Notes under the pieces: model-generated
Told to the model about the DNA's origin: nothing
Databases searched by the model: none
Seen by the model: the letters and a program-made list of their open reading frames with translations, nothing else
Position numbers and translations under genes: made by a program
DNA from: Exiguobacterium acetylicum DSM 20416
GTDB taxonomy: Bacteria > Bacillota > Bacilli > Exiguobacteriales > Exiguobacteriaceae
Direction: 5' to 3'
DNA length: 64,000 nt
NCBI RefSeq assembly: GCF_000702605.1
Contig: NZ_JNIR01000001.1
Location: 3,056,001 to 3,120,000 of the forward strand
Shown here: piece by piece, positions 43,603 to 51,409 of the stretch
Numbering within the stretch: position 1 is the stretch's first letter
Layout of the letters: each line of letters starts with the position of its first letter

Positions 43603-43617
43603 ATACCCCACACCGTA
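43603..43617. promoter_or_regulatory. Degenerate CstR-like site inside the operon
   Basis: ATACC-CCACAC-CGTA keeps the left arm and spacing but has a poor right arm. It may be a weak internal operator before the TusA-rhodanese gene. Confidence 0.3.
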
Positions 43618-43631
43618 AAGGAGCGAATTGT

Positions 43632-44207
43632 ATGACTATGATTAAATCAGATATCGTATTGGACGCCAAAGGTCTCGCTTGTCCGATGCCGATCGTTCGG
43701 ACGAAAAAAACGATCAAGACGTTGGAACCGGGACAAGTCATCGAAGTTCAGGCGACGGATAAAGGATCAACTGCAGATCTTCGTGCCTGGGCAAACAGCA
43801 CTGGCAATCATTATTTAGGCACGATCGAAGAAGGCGAAGTACTCCGTCATTACGTTCGGAAATCAACAGGTGATGTCACGGAACCAGCAGCATTCGCTCA
43901 AACCGTCGACAATGCAACAGTCGAAGCAGCACGTCAAGACGACTCGATCACAGTGCTTGATGTTCGTGAACAAGCAGAATATGCCTTCGCGCATGTACCG
44001 GGAGCCATCAATATTCCGTTAGGTGAACTTGAGACACGACATGCAGAACTGGATTCAAATCAGACGGTTTACGTCATCTGCCGAACAGGTAGCCGAAGTG
44101 ACATGGCATGCCGACAGCTCAGTGACAAGGGGTATACGGTCCACAATGTCGTACCAGGTATGCAGGAATGGGCATTTGAGACGACAACACTCGTTTCAGC
44201 GAAATAA
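43632..44207 (+). CDS. TusA-rhodanese fusion (CstA-like)
   Basis: A 191-residue two-domain sulfur carrier. Residues 5-75 form a TusA domain with the CPMP cysteine ([13 protein letters not shown]); about 95-185 is a rhodanese with loop CRTGSRS. S. aureus CstA also joins TusA, rhodanese and DsrE units; here DsrE is a separate gene in the same operon. It should take sulfur from persulfides and pass it within one chain. The start is an ATG with AAAGGAGCG upstream. Confidence 0.9.
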   Translation: MTMIKSDIVLDAKGLACPMPIVRTKKTIKTLEPGQVIEVQATDKGSTADLRAWANSTGNHYLGTIEEGEVLRHYVRKSTGDVTEPAAFAQTVDNATVEAARQDDSITVLDVREQAEYAFAHVPGAINIPLGELETRHAELDSNQTVYVICRTGSRSDMACRQLSDKGYTVHNVVPGMQEWAFETTTLVSAK

Positions 44208-44242
44208 TTCACCAGCGTAAAGCAGAGGAGGAACTAGTAGAT

Positions 44243-45379
44243 ATGGCACAAGCAATGACAGCCGCACAAGTTACGAAAAAAATCATTGGACGCGAGTCTT
44301 TGTTCATCTTAGATGTACGGAATGAGGATGCGTTTCAAGATTGGAAAATCGAAGGAGAGAACTTCAAGTACCTCAACATTCCGTATTTTGAATTGTTGGA
44401 TGGTGTCGAGGAGATTCTCGATCAGCTTCCGACGGATCAGGATGTACTCGTCGTTTGCGCAAAAGAAGGTTCATCAATTTTCGTCGCCGATATGTTGGAA
44501 GAAGCAGGACGAGACGTATCGTATCTGTCAGGCGGCATGAAAGCATGGAGTGAACATCTAGAACCGATTTCACTCGGAACGCTGAACGAAACAGGAACTG
44601 ATCAAGGTGAAGTCGTTCAGTTCGTTCGAATCGGTAAAGGGTGTCTCTCGTATATGGTCATCTCGGAAGGAGAGGCCGTGCTCATCGATGCGACACGAAT
44701 GACGGATGTGTATTTGGATTATGCCGCATCACGCAATGTCACGATTAAGCATGTGTTTGATACACATCTTCATGCGGATCATATTTCTGGAGGACGCGAC
44801 ATCGCCGAAAAAACAGGCGCGACATACTGGTTGCCGCCAAAAGATGCGACGGATGTCACATTCGATTATGCACCACTTGAAAACGGTAGTACGGTTCAAG
44901 TGGGGGATACAGCGATTGAAGTACGCGCTCTTTATTCCCCGGGACATACGATTGGATCGACTTCATTCATCGTCGATCAGCGTTATTTATTAACGGGTGA
45001 TATCCTGTTCATCGATTCGATTGGTCGTCCGGATTTAGCCGGTCTCGCGGAAGACTGGGTCGGCGACTTACGTGATTCGCTCTACAACACGTATCGTGAT
45101 CTTTCACCGGAATTAATCGTCTTACCAGCACATTTCATGATCATTGAAGAATTGAACGCGGATGGTAGTGTAGCGGAGAAATTAAGCATCTTGCTTGCGA
45201 ACAACCATGGTCTCAACATTGATGATGAAGCAACATTCCGGAAAATGGTCACAGAGAACTTGCCGCCACAACCGAACGCGTATCAAGATATCCGTGAAAC
45301 GAACATGGGGAAACAGACACCCGATCTTGAGACACAACGGGAAATGGAAGTCGGACCGAACCGCTGTGCGGTACGCTAA
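44243..45379 (+). CDS. Rhodanese-MBL fold persulfide-oxidising fusion
   Basis: A 378-residue fusion in the reverse order to CstB: an N-terminal rhodanese (about 5-105, loop CAKEGSS, a variant without the usual Arg) followed by a metallo-beta-lactamase domain with [20 protein letters not shown] and IGRPDL, the persulfide dioxygenase/thioesterase-like pattern. It likely oxidises a carrier-bound persulfide delivered by the neighbouring TusA or rhodanese proteins. The C-terminus ends NRCAVR. The ribosome site is AGAGGAGG. Confidence 0.85.
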   Translation: MAQAMTAAQVTKKIIGRESLFILDVRNEDAFQDWKIEGENFKYLNIPYFELLDGVEEILDQLPTDQDVLVVCAKEGSSIFVADMLEEAGRDVSYLSGGMKAWSEHLEPISLGTLNETGTDQGEVVQFVRIGKGCLSYMVISEGEAVLIDATRMTDVYLDYAASRNVTIKHVFDTHLHADHISGGRDIAEKTGATYWLPPKDATDVTFDYAPLENGSTVQVGDTAIEVRALYSPGHTIGSTSFIVDQRYLLTGDILFIDSIGRPDLAGLAEDWVGDLRDSLYNTYRDLSPELIVLPAHFMIIEELNADGSVAEKLSILLANNHGLNIDDEATFRKMVTENLPPQPNAYQDIRETNMGKQTPDLETQREMEVGPNRCAVR

Positions 45380-45422
45380 ACCGAATCATAACAAACATTA
45401 AATCATTCAGGAGGAATACAAC

Positions 45423-45650
45423 ATGAAATCAGAACTCGTACTCGACGCAAAAGGACTTGCTTGTCCGATGCCAATCGTAAAAACAAAAAAAGCCATCGCA
45501 GGACTCGAATCAGGTCAAATCCTTGAAGTCCATGCAACGGATAAAGGGGCAAAAAACGATCTTCAGGCGTGGGCGACATCAGGTGGTCATGAACTCGTCA
45601 AACACGAAGAAGAAGCAAGCGTCCTAAAATTCTGGATTCAAAAAGGTTAA
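45423..45650 (+). CDS. TusA-family sulfur carrier
   Basis: A 75-residue TusA-like protein with the conserved Cys in [19 protein letters not shown]. It is highly similar to the N-terminal domain of the fusion two genes upstream, again pointing to local duplication. It carries sulfur as a persulfide on this Cys between enzymes. The ATG follows AGGAGGAAT. A terminator directly follows, so this ends the main CstR operon, with possible read-through to the exporter. Confidence 0.93.
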   Translation: MKSELVLDAKGLACPMPIVKTKKAIAGLESGQILEVHATDKGAKNDLQAWATSGGHELVKHEEEASVLKFWIQKG

Positions 45651-45655
45651 TTTCG

Positions 45656-45687
45656 AAAAGAGAGCTGAGTTACGGCTCTCTTTTTTT
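45656..45687 (+). terminator. Terminator between tusA and the exporter
   Basis: AAAAGAGAGC / GCTCTCTTTT with a nine-base loop and a T7 end. The exporter gene starts only 16 bases later, so read-through is likely its source of transcript. Confidence 0.85.
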
Positions 45688-45702
45688 AAGGAGTGATAAA
45701 CG

Positions 45703-46479
45703 ATGGAATTCAGTTTTATCGTGACGATTTTCTTAATCGGATTTGTCGGATCCTACATTTCAGGAATGTTAGGAATTGGCGGTTCAATCATTAAATATCC
45801 GATGTTATTGTATATCCCGCCCCTACTCGGTTTTGCAGCATTTTCTGCCCATGAGGTTGCGGGAATCAGTGCGATTCAAGTCTTTTTTGCAACGATTGGT
45901 GGCGTCTGGGCTTACCGAAAAGGCGGTTATTTGAATAAATCATTGATCGTCTACATGGGGGGATCGATTTTAATCGGTAGCTTCATCGGTGCGTATGGTT
46001 CAAATATCCTGGCTGAAGACACGATCAACATCGTCTATGGTGTTCTCGCGTTAACGGCAGCGGTCATGATGTTCGTTCCGAAAAAAGGGATCGACGACAT
46101 TCCGCTTGATCAGGTTCAGTTCAACAAAATGATTGCGGCAGTATCGGCATTCATCGTGGGTGTCGGAGCCGGAATCGTTGGGGCAGCAGGTGCCTTTTTA
46201 CTCGTCCCGATTATGCTCGTTCTCTTGAAAATCCCGACACGGATGACGATTGCTTCATCGCTTGCGATTACGTTCATTTCGTCGATCGGCGCAACGGTCG
46301 GTAAAATCACGACAGGGCAAGTCGACTGGGGTCCTGCGGCAATCATGGTCGTTGCCAGTCTAATTGCAGCACCGCTTGGCGCAATCGCCGGGAAGAAGAT
46401 GAACACGAAGATTCTCCAAGTCATTCTTGCTGTTCTGATTTTAGCGACAGCGGTGAAGATTTGGATCGACATCTTGTAA
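45703..46479 (+). CDS. TauE/SafE sulfite/anion exporter (second copy)
   Basis: A 258-residue membrane protein of the TauE/SafE family: [26 protein letters not shown] near residue 20 and [20 protein letters not shown] near 155 are the two family repeats. This is the type coupled to CstR regulons (as S. aureus TauE). It should expel sulfite formed by persulfide oxidation. The ribosome site is AAGGAGTG, immediately downstream of the tusA terminator. Confidence 0.92.
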   Translation: MEFSFIVTIFLIGFVGSYISGMLGIGGSIIKYPMLLYIPPLLGFAAFSAHEVAGISAIQVFFATIGGVWAYRKGGYLNKSLIVYMGGSILIGSFIGAYGSNILAEDTINIVYGVLALTAAVMMFVPKKGIDDIPLDQVQFNKMIAAVSAFIVGVGAGIVGAAGAFLLVPIMLVLLKIPTRMTIASSLAITFISSIGATVGKITTGQVDWGPAAIMVVASLIAAPLGAIAGKKMNTKILQVILAVLILATAVKIWIDIL

Positions 46480-46486
46480 ACAAAAG

Positions 46487-46541
46487 AACGCTCTACTTGT
46501 ACGATGTTTCTTTATGAAACAATGTACAAGTAGAGCGTTTT
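46487..46541. terminator. Long bidirectional terminator
   Basis: A perfect 16-bp outer stem (46487-46502 / 46524-46539) encloses a second stem of about six pairs around TTTAT. It separates the exporter from the convergent DUF302 gene. Confidence 0.9.
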
Positions 46542-46542
46542 C

Positions 46543-46929
46543 TTATTGTGCAGCTTGATCGATCACGTGTCGTAACGTGTGTTCGACTTCTTCTGCGACC
46601 GTCTTTAGTTCGGCTTCATCTGCTAAGTCCATCAAGGCAGTTGGTTTTGGCATACCGATTTTCGTTTGCCCGTTCTCGGTATAGACGACGATTTTACATG
46701 GAAGAAAGTAACCAGCCCGCAAGTCATGGGACACGACGCGGTGTGCTTCTTTTGGTTGGCATACTTCTAAAATATGATAGCTTTCATCAAAAGAGAGCTC
46801 TTTTTCTTCGAATTTGTTAGCCAAATCAAACTCCCATAAGACACCGAACGATGCCTCTGAGAGAGCTTGCTTCAGTTGAGTCATGACCTGATCCAGATTG
46901 TGATGCGATGTCACAGTGTAATCAAACAT
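46543..46929 (-). CDS. DUF302 family protein
   Basis: A 128-residue protein with the DUF302 pattern: FDYTVTSHHNLDQVMTQLKQALSEASFGVLWEFDLANKF, YHILEVCQPKEAHRVVSHDLRAGYFLPCKIVVYTENGQ. The two cysteines at ILEVC and LPCK are conserved in the family. DUF302 genes often lie next to rhodanese, TauE and DsrE genes, consistent with a sulfur-related role, but the biochemistry is unknown. Its upstream region has an operator-like sequence overlapping the ribosome site. Confidence 0.88.
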   Translation of the reverse strand: MFDYTVTSHHNLDQVMTQLKQALSEASFGVLWEFDLANKFEEKELSFDESYHILEVCQPKEAHRVVSHDLRAGYFLPCKIVVYTENGQTKIGMPKPTALMDLADEAELKTVAEEVEHTLRHVIDQAAQ

Positions 46930-46931
46930 AA

Positions 46932-46947
46932 ATACCCCTCCTGGTGT
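46932..46947. promoter_or_regulatory. CstR-like site before the DUF302 gene
   Basis: ATACC-CCTCCT-GGTGT has the same five-six-five form with one arm mismatch. On the minus strand its centre is the AGGAGG ribosome site of the DUF302 gene, so chance resemblance is possible. Confidence 0.4.
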
Positions 46948-47001
46948 TTTCGAGTTATAGAGTCTATTCCCTGATCACACTTCTTTAATCAGGATGATCC
47001 A

Positions 47002-47022
47002 ATGTGCTCTGCTTGAGCACAT
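47002..47022. repeat. Perfect inverted repeat upstream of msrAB
   Basis: ATGTGCTC-TGCTT-GAGCACAT, eight-bp arms with a five-base centre, not followed by T's; a likely operator or small hairpin. Confidence 0.5.
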
Positions 47023-47077
47023 GCTACGACAAGAGAGAGTAAGCGCGTTACAGTTAAATAAAAGAACATCCAATCGA

Positions 47078-47091
47078 CGTCGCGTGACGTA
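47078..47091. repeat. Second inverted repeat upstream of msrAB
   Basis: ACGTC-GCGT-GACGT lies 25 bases before the msrAB start, between the likely promoter and ribosome site. Confidence 0.4.
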
Positions 47092-47116
47092 AGCTGAATA
47101 AAGGAGGCGAAGGGAG

Positions 47117-48217
47117 ATGAAGAAACGAATGTGGACAGTTTTATCAGTCATCGGTCTCATCGTCATCATGGTCGGAGGATACTTCGTGTTCCAGCAACAG
47201 CAGGCAAAATCAAGTGGTAGTAAGGAATTGAATTATCAAGCGGAAGAGACGGCGATTTTAGCTGGCGGATGCTTCTGGTGTATGGAGCCACCGTTTGAGG
47301 AGTTAAAAGGAGTTAAGTCTGTCATTTCAGGTTATACCGGCGGTGACGTTGAAAATCCAACATACAACCAAGTATCAGCAGAGACGACAGGGCATCGGGA
47401 AGCGGTGTTGATCACGTTTGATCCGAATGTCATCTCGTACAAGCAACTGCTAGATGTCTACTGGCGTCAGATTGATCCGACGGATGCAGATGGTCAATTC
47501 GTCGACCGTGGTGAGTCTTATACGACAGCGATTTTCTATACGAATGAGAAACAAAAAGAAATCGCCGCGCAATCGAAACAAGATTTAGAGAAACAACAAG
47601 TCTTCGATGATAAAATCGTCACACCGTTGATTGCGGCAGGTCCTTTTTATGAAGCGGAAGCATACCATCAGGATTACTATTTGAAGAGTGAGAAAAAGTA
47701 TAAGTTTTACCGGGCAGCTTCTGGACGCGACGACTTCATCAACCGCTACTGGAATGATCAACCAAAGCTCGATCTTCCAACGTATGCAAAGTTGTCTGAT
47801 GCAGAAATCAAAAAGAAATTAACTGCGATTCAGTATAAGGTGACACAAGAAGATGGGACGGAGCCGGCGTTTGATAATCCGTATCATGACTTGAAGGCGG
47901 ACGGAATCTATGTCGATCTGATTTCTGGTGAACCATTGTTTTCGTCAAATGATAAATATGATTCGAAAACGGGATGGCCAAGTTTTACGAAACCACTCGA
48001 ACCAGGTAATATCATTGAGAAAAGTGACTTTTCAATCGGCATGAAACGGATGGAAGTCCGGAGTCGTCACGGAAATGCGCATCTGGGACACGTCTTCTCG
48101 GATGGTCCAGAGCCAACAGGACTTCGGTATTGTATGAACTCGGCTGCCTTACGTTTCATTCCGAAAGAGGACTTGAAACAAGAAGGATACGGTGAATATG
48201 TAGCAGATTTTAAATAA
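47117..48217 (+). CDS. msrAB: Membrane-anchored MsrA-MsrB fusion methionine sulfoxide reductase
   Basis: A 366-residue protein with an N-terminal membrane anchor (about 6-26), an MsrA domain with catalytic Cys in [14 protein letters not shown] (Cys near 53) and an MsrB domain with catalytic Cys in [13 protein letters not shown] near the end. It repairs both S- and R-methionine sulfoxide in proteins, here probably on the outer face of the membrane. The MsrB part shows no CxxC zinc pairs. The start follows AAGGAGGCGAAGGGAG. Its place beside sulfur and NO genes suggests a combined oxidative/nitrosative defence region. Confidence 0.93.
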   Translation: MKKRMWTVLSVIGLIVIMVGGYFVFQQQQAKSSGSKELNYQAEETAILAGGCFWCMEPPFEELKGVKSVISGYTGGDVENPTYNQVSAETTGHREAVLITFDPNVISYKQLLDVYWRQIDPTDADGQFVDRGESYTTAIFYTNEKQKEIAAQSKQDLEKQQVFDDKIVTPLIAAGPFYEAEAYHQDYYLKSEKKYKFYRAASGRDDFINRYWNDQPKLDLPTYAKLSDAEIKKKLTAIQYKVTQEDGTEPAFDNPYHDLKADGIYVDLISGEPLFSSNDKYDSKTGWPSFTKPLEPGNIIEKSDFSIGMKRMEVRSRHGNAHLGHVFSDGPEPTGLRYCMNSAALRFIPKEDLKQEGYGEYVADFK

Positions 48218-48220
48218 TCA

Positions 48221-48262
48221 CAAAAAGGCATTCGATGCTCATATGCATGGGATGCCTTTCCT
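48221..48262 (+). terminator. Terminator after msrAB
   Basis: AAAGGCATTC-GATGC and GCAT-GGGATGCCTTT form an interrupted stem around TCATAT, followed by a T-rich tract. Confidence 0.7.
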
Positions 48263-48361
48263 TTCAAAATTGTAAGATACATCCATAAAATAAATATCCA
48301 TTTTATCCAGTTACTGTTTATAATCAAGATAAAGTACATCCATCTTGAAGGAGGAACAGGC

Positions 48362-51259
48362 GTGAAGAAACTGGTGATTTGGGTCATGCTGAGCTGTCTG
48401 ATTTTGACACTCGGAGTAGGACCTACGACAGCAAAGGCGGAAACAGCCCTTGCTAAAGCAACGCTCTTGAAAGTAGGACGAGAAACGACGCTTGAAACAG
48501 GAACGGAAGAAAAAAATACATATTGGTACCGCGTCAACCATGAAGCGGGTGTAGAAAAGACCGCGTCACACTTCGAACTATCGATTGATACGGATCAACC
48601 TGTTCAAGTAACGGCGTATCCGAGTGAAGCGATGGCTGCGGAAGACGATACGTTTGATCGTTACCGGACAGAGGCGGAGCCAGATGAAAAAAACCTTACA
48701 AAATTAGCCGTTCCATATGCATGGGATGGACCGTATTATGTCAAAGTCGAATATTACCCGAACATCGAAGAAGGTAAGACGACGAAAGCCGCTCATGTCA
48801 AGTTGACGTATAACAACGTCAAATTGCCGGTTGAATATGAGCCGATCAATGACATCAGCTGTATGGCGGAAGAAGCACTCAAACAAACAAAAGAAGAAAA
48901 GCCGATGCTTGCACTCATGCACTCGATCCAAAAGCAAGTATTGAGCCAATCTGATGCAGGACGTGCTTTAACATCGCTTTACTACAAAGCGTCTCCTTAC
49001 GTCGTCAAAACGCTATTATTCAACAAAGATAAGCGTCAACAAGCATACGAAGATTTAAAAACATTGAAGCCTGCGATGGAATCACTCGTACGTGGAACAT
49101 CATACACATTGACGAAAGCTGATCAACAAGCTGTCGATCGTCTCTACAAATTATCACGTGACGCATCACCTGCTGTGATTGCGGAAGAGATTGATGGATA
49201 TGCCAACAAAATGGATGTCTCTAAATTAAGTGGAAGCAAATTGAGCGAAACATTCCAGTCACTGGGAATGAACATTCAATCAAAAGAAGCAACACGTTAT
49301 ATCGTTAAATTAAAGCCAGGTAAAATGAACCGTTCGATGAAGATTGCGGGTGTTCAGGCAACGGATGTAGAACGTTTATCCCTTGGTAATGCGGGAGACT
49401 TCGTCATCGTGACGGAAGACCCAACTGTCAAAGGTCAATCGGCAACCGCATTAAAACAATCGCTCAACCGTTCGTCAGCTGTCGAGTACGTTGAGAAAAT
49501 TCAGACGTACCGCGCAACGAAGGACATCAACTTCGATTATCAATGGGCTGTCAACAAAAAGACCGTCTTTGAGCAATTTGATAACGTTGGGATCGGGTTT
49601 GAAGCGTTCCAACAACGTTTCGGTTCGAAGAAGTTAGCGCCTGTTAAGATTGCAGTCATCGATACAGGTGTCGATTATCGCTTGAAGGACTTACAAGGAA
49701 AAGTTGATATCGCAAATGAAAAGAACTATGTTTCCGTCAACGGTGACGGGGATGCGATCGATGATAACGGTCACGGAACACACGTAGCGGGCGTCATCGC
49801 AGCAACGATGAACAACGATTACGGGATCCAAGGAATTCATCAATCGGCACAAATTTTGCCGGTTAAAGTCTTGAATGCAAATGGCGAAGGCGAAACAGAC
49901 GCGATTGCACTCGGGATTAAATATGCAGTCGATCATGGCGCAAAAGTCATCAACATGAGTCTTGGTGGCGGTGAGAGCCGGACGATGGCTTATATGATGA
50001 AATATGCAGCAGATCATGGTGTTACGGTGGTTGCGGCTTCAGGAAACGACTATGACATGATGGTCGGTTACCCAGCGAACTCGGAATATGCGATTTCTGT
50101 CGGAGCGACAAACCCACTCGGAATGGTCGCTGATTATTCGAACTATGGTGTTGGTCTTGACGTCGTAGCACCCGGATCGAAAGTCGCTAGTTTGATTCCA
50201 GACGGTAACACGGTATACATGGATGGAACAAGTATGGCTTCACCACACGTTGCAGCAGTAGCGGGAATCTTGAAGTCACTGAACCCGAAACTGACACCAA
50301 CACAAATCGAACAGATCTTGCGTAAGAGTGCAGAGCCACTTGCGTTTGAAAATCCAAACGACTGGTTCGACTTTGAAGAAGATGAAGACGGGGAAAAGAT
50401 GGAACCTGCATTCCCAGCTTACGTCAGCCCAGTCTCTGGATACGGAAAAGTCAGTATTCCACGTGCGATTTCTCAGTTGAACTTGAACGGGAATGTCAAT
50501 GACGTCTACGATAACCAATTGTTTGTTTCTGGAACGGTCAAGACAGGAACAAAAGTTGAAGTATGGGCAGCAGTCGTAACGAAAGATAAGAATGGTAAGG
50601 AAACAACGACGAACAAAAAGCTAGCTACGACAACAGCTCAAGCAGGAAAATACAGCGTGAAGATTCCGCGTCAAAACCAAAAGACAGTCTTGACGGTTCG
50701 CTATGCGAACGGATTAGACGTTACATCGGAACGGACAGAAGTTCTTCCAGGAAAAGCACCAAAAGCACCGAAGGTCAAACCAGTTCTTGCTGGTGCGACA
50801 AAAATGACAGGTACAGCTCTCGCGGGTGGTACGATTACCGTTAAAGATGCGAAACAAAAGAAAATCGCCACAGCAAAAGTTGATGCAAAAGGTCACTTCA
50901 GTGCGAAATTACCAAAACAAGTCGGTGGTTCAAGCTTGATCGTCACAGTGACGGATATTGCTAAACGTACAAGTAAACCGACGATCGTAAAAGTCCTACC
51001 AGCCCCAGCGGCACCGAAAGTGAAATCCGTCTATGCCGGACAAACGAAAGTAACCGGTACAGCTGAAAAGAAATTGAGTGTTTATGTAAAAGATGCGAAG
51101 AAAAAAGTTATCGGAAAAGGAACGGTTTCTGCAAAAGGCAACTATTCCGTCAAAATTCCGAAGCAAAAAGCAAAAGCGAAGCTTTCCATCTATGTTAAGA
51201 ATACACGTGGTCAAGTTAGCCCTGTGACTTCTGTGACAGTGAAGAAAGCGAAAAAGTAA
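48362..51259 (+). CDS. Secreted subtilisin-like serine protease (S8) with C-terminal Ig-like repeats
   Basis: A 965-residue exported protease. A signal peptide (1-27, ending AKA) and a long N-terminal/propeptide region (28-400) precede the S8 domain with catalytic Asp434 (IDTGVD), His471 (GHGTHVAG) and Ser624 (GTSMASP). Three beta-rich Ig-like modules follow, the last two (about 795-875 and 878-965) being clear repeats opening with KVK-V-AG-TK-TGTA; they are Lys-rich and could bind the cell wall. The start is a GTG with AAGGAGGA upstream. It is likely a surface-associated protease. The N-terminal extension is longer than a normal subtilisin propeptide. Confidence 0.92.
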   Translation: MKKLVIWVMLSCLILTLGVGPTTAKAETALAKATLLKVGRETTLETGTEEKNTYWYRVNHEAGVEKTASHFELSIDTDQPVQVTAYPSEAMAAEDDTFDRYRTEAEPDEKNLTKLAVPYAWDGPYYVKVEYYPNIEEGKTTKAAHVKLTYNNVKLPVEYEPINDISCMAEEALKQTKEEKPMLALMHSIQKQVLSQSDAGRALTSLYYKASPYVVKTLLFNKDKRQQAYEDLKTLKPAMESLVRGTSYTLTKADQQAVDRLYKLSRDASPAVIAEEIDGYANKMDVSKLSGSKLSETFQSLGMNIQSKEATRYIVKLKPGKMNRSMKIAGVQATDVERLSLGNAGDFVIVTEDPTVKGQSATALKQSLNRSSAVEYVEKIQTYRATKDINFDYQWAVNKKTVFEQFDNVGIGFEAFQQRFGSKKLAPVKIAVIDTGVDYRLKDLQGKVDIANEKNYVSVNGDGDAIDDNGHGTHVAGVIAATMNNDYGIQGIHQSAQILPVKVLNANGEGETDAIALGIKYAVDHGAKVINMSLGGGESRTMAYMMKYAADHGVTVVAASGNDYDMMVGYPANSEYAISVGATNPLGMVADYSNYGVGLDVVAPGSKVASLIPDGNTVYMDGTSMASPHVAAVAGILKSLNPKLTPTQIEQILRKSAEPLAFENPNDWFDFEEDEDGEKMEPAFPAYVSPVSGYGKVSIPRAISQLNLNGNVNDVYDNQLFVSGTVKTGTKVEVWAAVVTKDKNGKETTTNKKLATTTAQAGKYSVKIPRQNQKTVLTVRYANGLDVTSERTEVLPGKAPKAPKVKPVLAGATKMTGTALAGGTITVKDAKQKKIATAKVDAKGHFSAKLPKQVGGSSLIVTVTDIAKRTSKPTIVKVLPAPAAPKVKSVYAGQTKVTGTAEKKLSVYVKDAKKKVIGKGTVSAKGNYSVKIPKQKAKAKLSIYVKNTRGQVSPVTSVTVKKAKK

Positions 51260-51265
51260 GAGGGT

Positions 51266-51308
51266 AAAAAGACCTTTTTTCGGGTACATTCCGAGAAAAG
51301 GTCTTTTT
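51266..51308 (+). terminator. Terminator after the protease gene
   Basis: An 18-bp stem with one G-U (51266-51283 / 51291-51308), loop GTACATT, ending in a T7 run. Confidence 0.92.
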
Positions 51309-51337
51309 TTGGATATCCTAGCTGTTGCTTCGAAAGC

Positions 51338-51365
51338 GTTTCTATTATATTAAATCTATAGAAAC
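51338..51365. promoter_or_regulatory. Inverted repeat upstream of the sensor kinase
   Basis: GTTTCTAT (51338-51345) and ATAGAAAC (51358-51365) are perfect eight-bp arms around 12 AT-rich bases, 45 bases before the start codon; probably an operator. Confidence 0.45.
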
Positions 51366-51409
51366 AAATGAAAAAGCATCATTCAACGAATGATGAGGAG
51401 GATACATTC

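Noticed and set aside
46932-46947. Certain CstR operator before the DUF302 gene
   Set aside because: Its centre coincides with the ribosome site, so it is listed only as a low-confidence site.
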